Below are positions 33,161-33,305 of a stretch of 33,305 nucleotides of DNA, piece after piece. The stretch comes from Methanobacteriota archaeon (GTDB lineage Archaea; Thermoplasmatota; Poseidoniia; Poseidoniales; Poseidoniaceae). The stretch is from positions 139,585-172,889 of the forward strand of contig PBDU01000010.1 in NCBI GenBank assembly GCA_002718195.1. The letters are read 5' to 3'. Position numbers and translations under genes: made by a program. Under the pieces are notes generated by a model, which ran no database searches, had not been told where the DNA came from, and saw only the letters and a list, made by a program, of their open reading frames with translations. Every line of letters begins with the position of its first letter. The first letter of the stretch is position 1.

Positions 33161-33305
33161 TCAGTCATCACTACAATATTCAGCCCAATCGTAGTTCCAA
33201 TAGTCACTTGAACTGAAAGAATTATGAATTACACATTTATTTTCCTCAGATAAGTCATCTGCACCCTCAAACATGGCATTCAAATTAGTCGATCCTGATA
33301 CATTC
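33161..33305 (-). CDS. DUF285/BspA-type surface protein, C-terminal end (cut by window edge)
   Basis: An open minus-strand frame enters from the right edge and stops at 33161 after 47 residues. It reads NVSGSTNLNAMFEGADDLSE, then ENKCVIHNSF, and ends in SDYWNYDWAEYCSDD. The NVS-x5-NAMF-x-GA phrase is the end of a DUF285 repeat (the 'surface protein 26-residue repeat'). The CVIHNSF...YDW...C ending is a known style of terminal module in these exported proteins. Most of the gene lies outside the window, so domain order and signal peptide cannot be seen. Confidence 0.7.
   Translation of the reverse strand, partial: NVSGSTNLNAMFEGADDLSEENKCVIHNSFSSSDYWNYDWAEYCSDD

Noticed and set aside
33039..33162. 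Integron attC site next to the lipoprotein gene
   Set aside because: The stem-loops lack the GTTRRRY/RYYYAAC core sites, and no integrase is in the window.

Overview
This looks like about 33 kb of a compact, moderately AT-rich euryarchaeal genome. It carries archaeal information-processing genes (MCM helicase, GatE, Trm1, a PAC2-family protein, a TrmB-type regulator) alongside bacterial-looking metabolic and repair genes (GTP cyclohydrolase II, CrtI and CrtB, class II photolyase, E. coli-type endonuclease VIII). It also has very large FG-GAP, lipoprotein and DUF285-type exported proteins. That mix is typical of marine Poseidoniales (Marine Group II) or a close relative. This assignment is inference from gene content, not from a marker-gene tree.

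Layout. 1-5493 (minus) is a tight six-gene run: ribA, peroxiredoxin, TrmB-like regulator, ABC1 kinase, crtI, crtB (cut by the window edge). Facing away from it, 5587-7549 (plus) holds a Nudix hydrolase overlapping a class II photolyase. Together they look like a light and oxidative-stress module: carotenoid synthesis, flavin precursor supply, peroxide removal and photorepair around one divergent promoter. 7523-13445 (minus) is mcm, gatE and an anchored beta-propeller protein. 13677-18124 (plus) is an esterase, purM, nei and trm1. 18121-18870 (minus) is a PAC2 protein, and 18923-23140 (minus) a 1405-residue surface protein with FG-GAP repeats. 23306-24253 (plus) holds a winged-helix-like protein and a pentapeptide-repeat protein. 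24254-25236 (minus) is a thioesterase translationally coupled to a four-helix membrane protein. A tRNA-Arg(GCG) with encoded CCA lies at 25328-25403. 25477-28023 (plus) encodes two polytopic membrane proteins, the second with duplicated Asp/His motifs. 28027-30827 (minus) is a TPR protein, a small basic protein and a HAD hydrolase.

30.8-33.3 kb looks accessory. It has a small membrane protein, then an unrecognised protein with a ribbon-helix-helix N-terminus preceded by a perfect 10-10-10 inverted repeat overlapping its TATA box. After that come a lipoprotein gene and the tail of a DUF285-type surface protein. Each of these two exported-protein genes has, downstream of its stop, a structured intergenic element of about 130 bp that shares direct repeats with the other. 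The operator-like repeat and the paired elements are the most novel-looking signals.

No stretch longer than 300 bases lacks a gene. Genes overlap or abut at many junctions. Several N-terminal extensions with TTG or GTG starts are probably not real and have been trimmed here.
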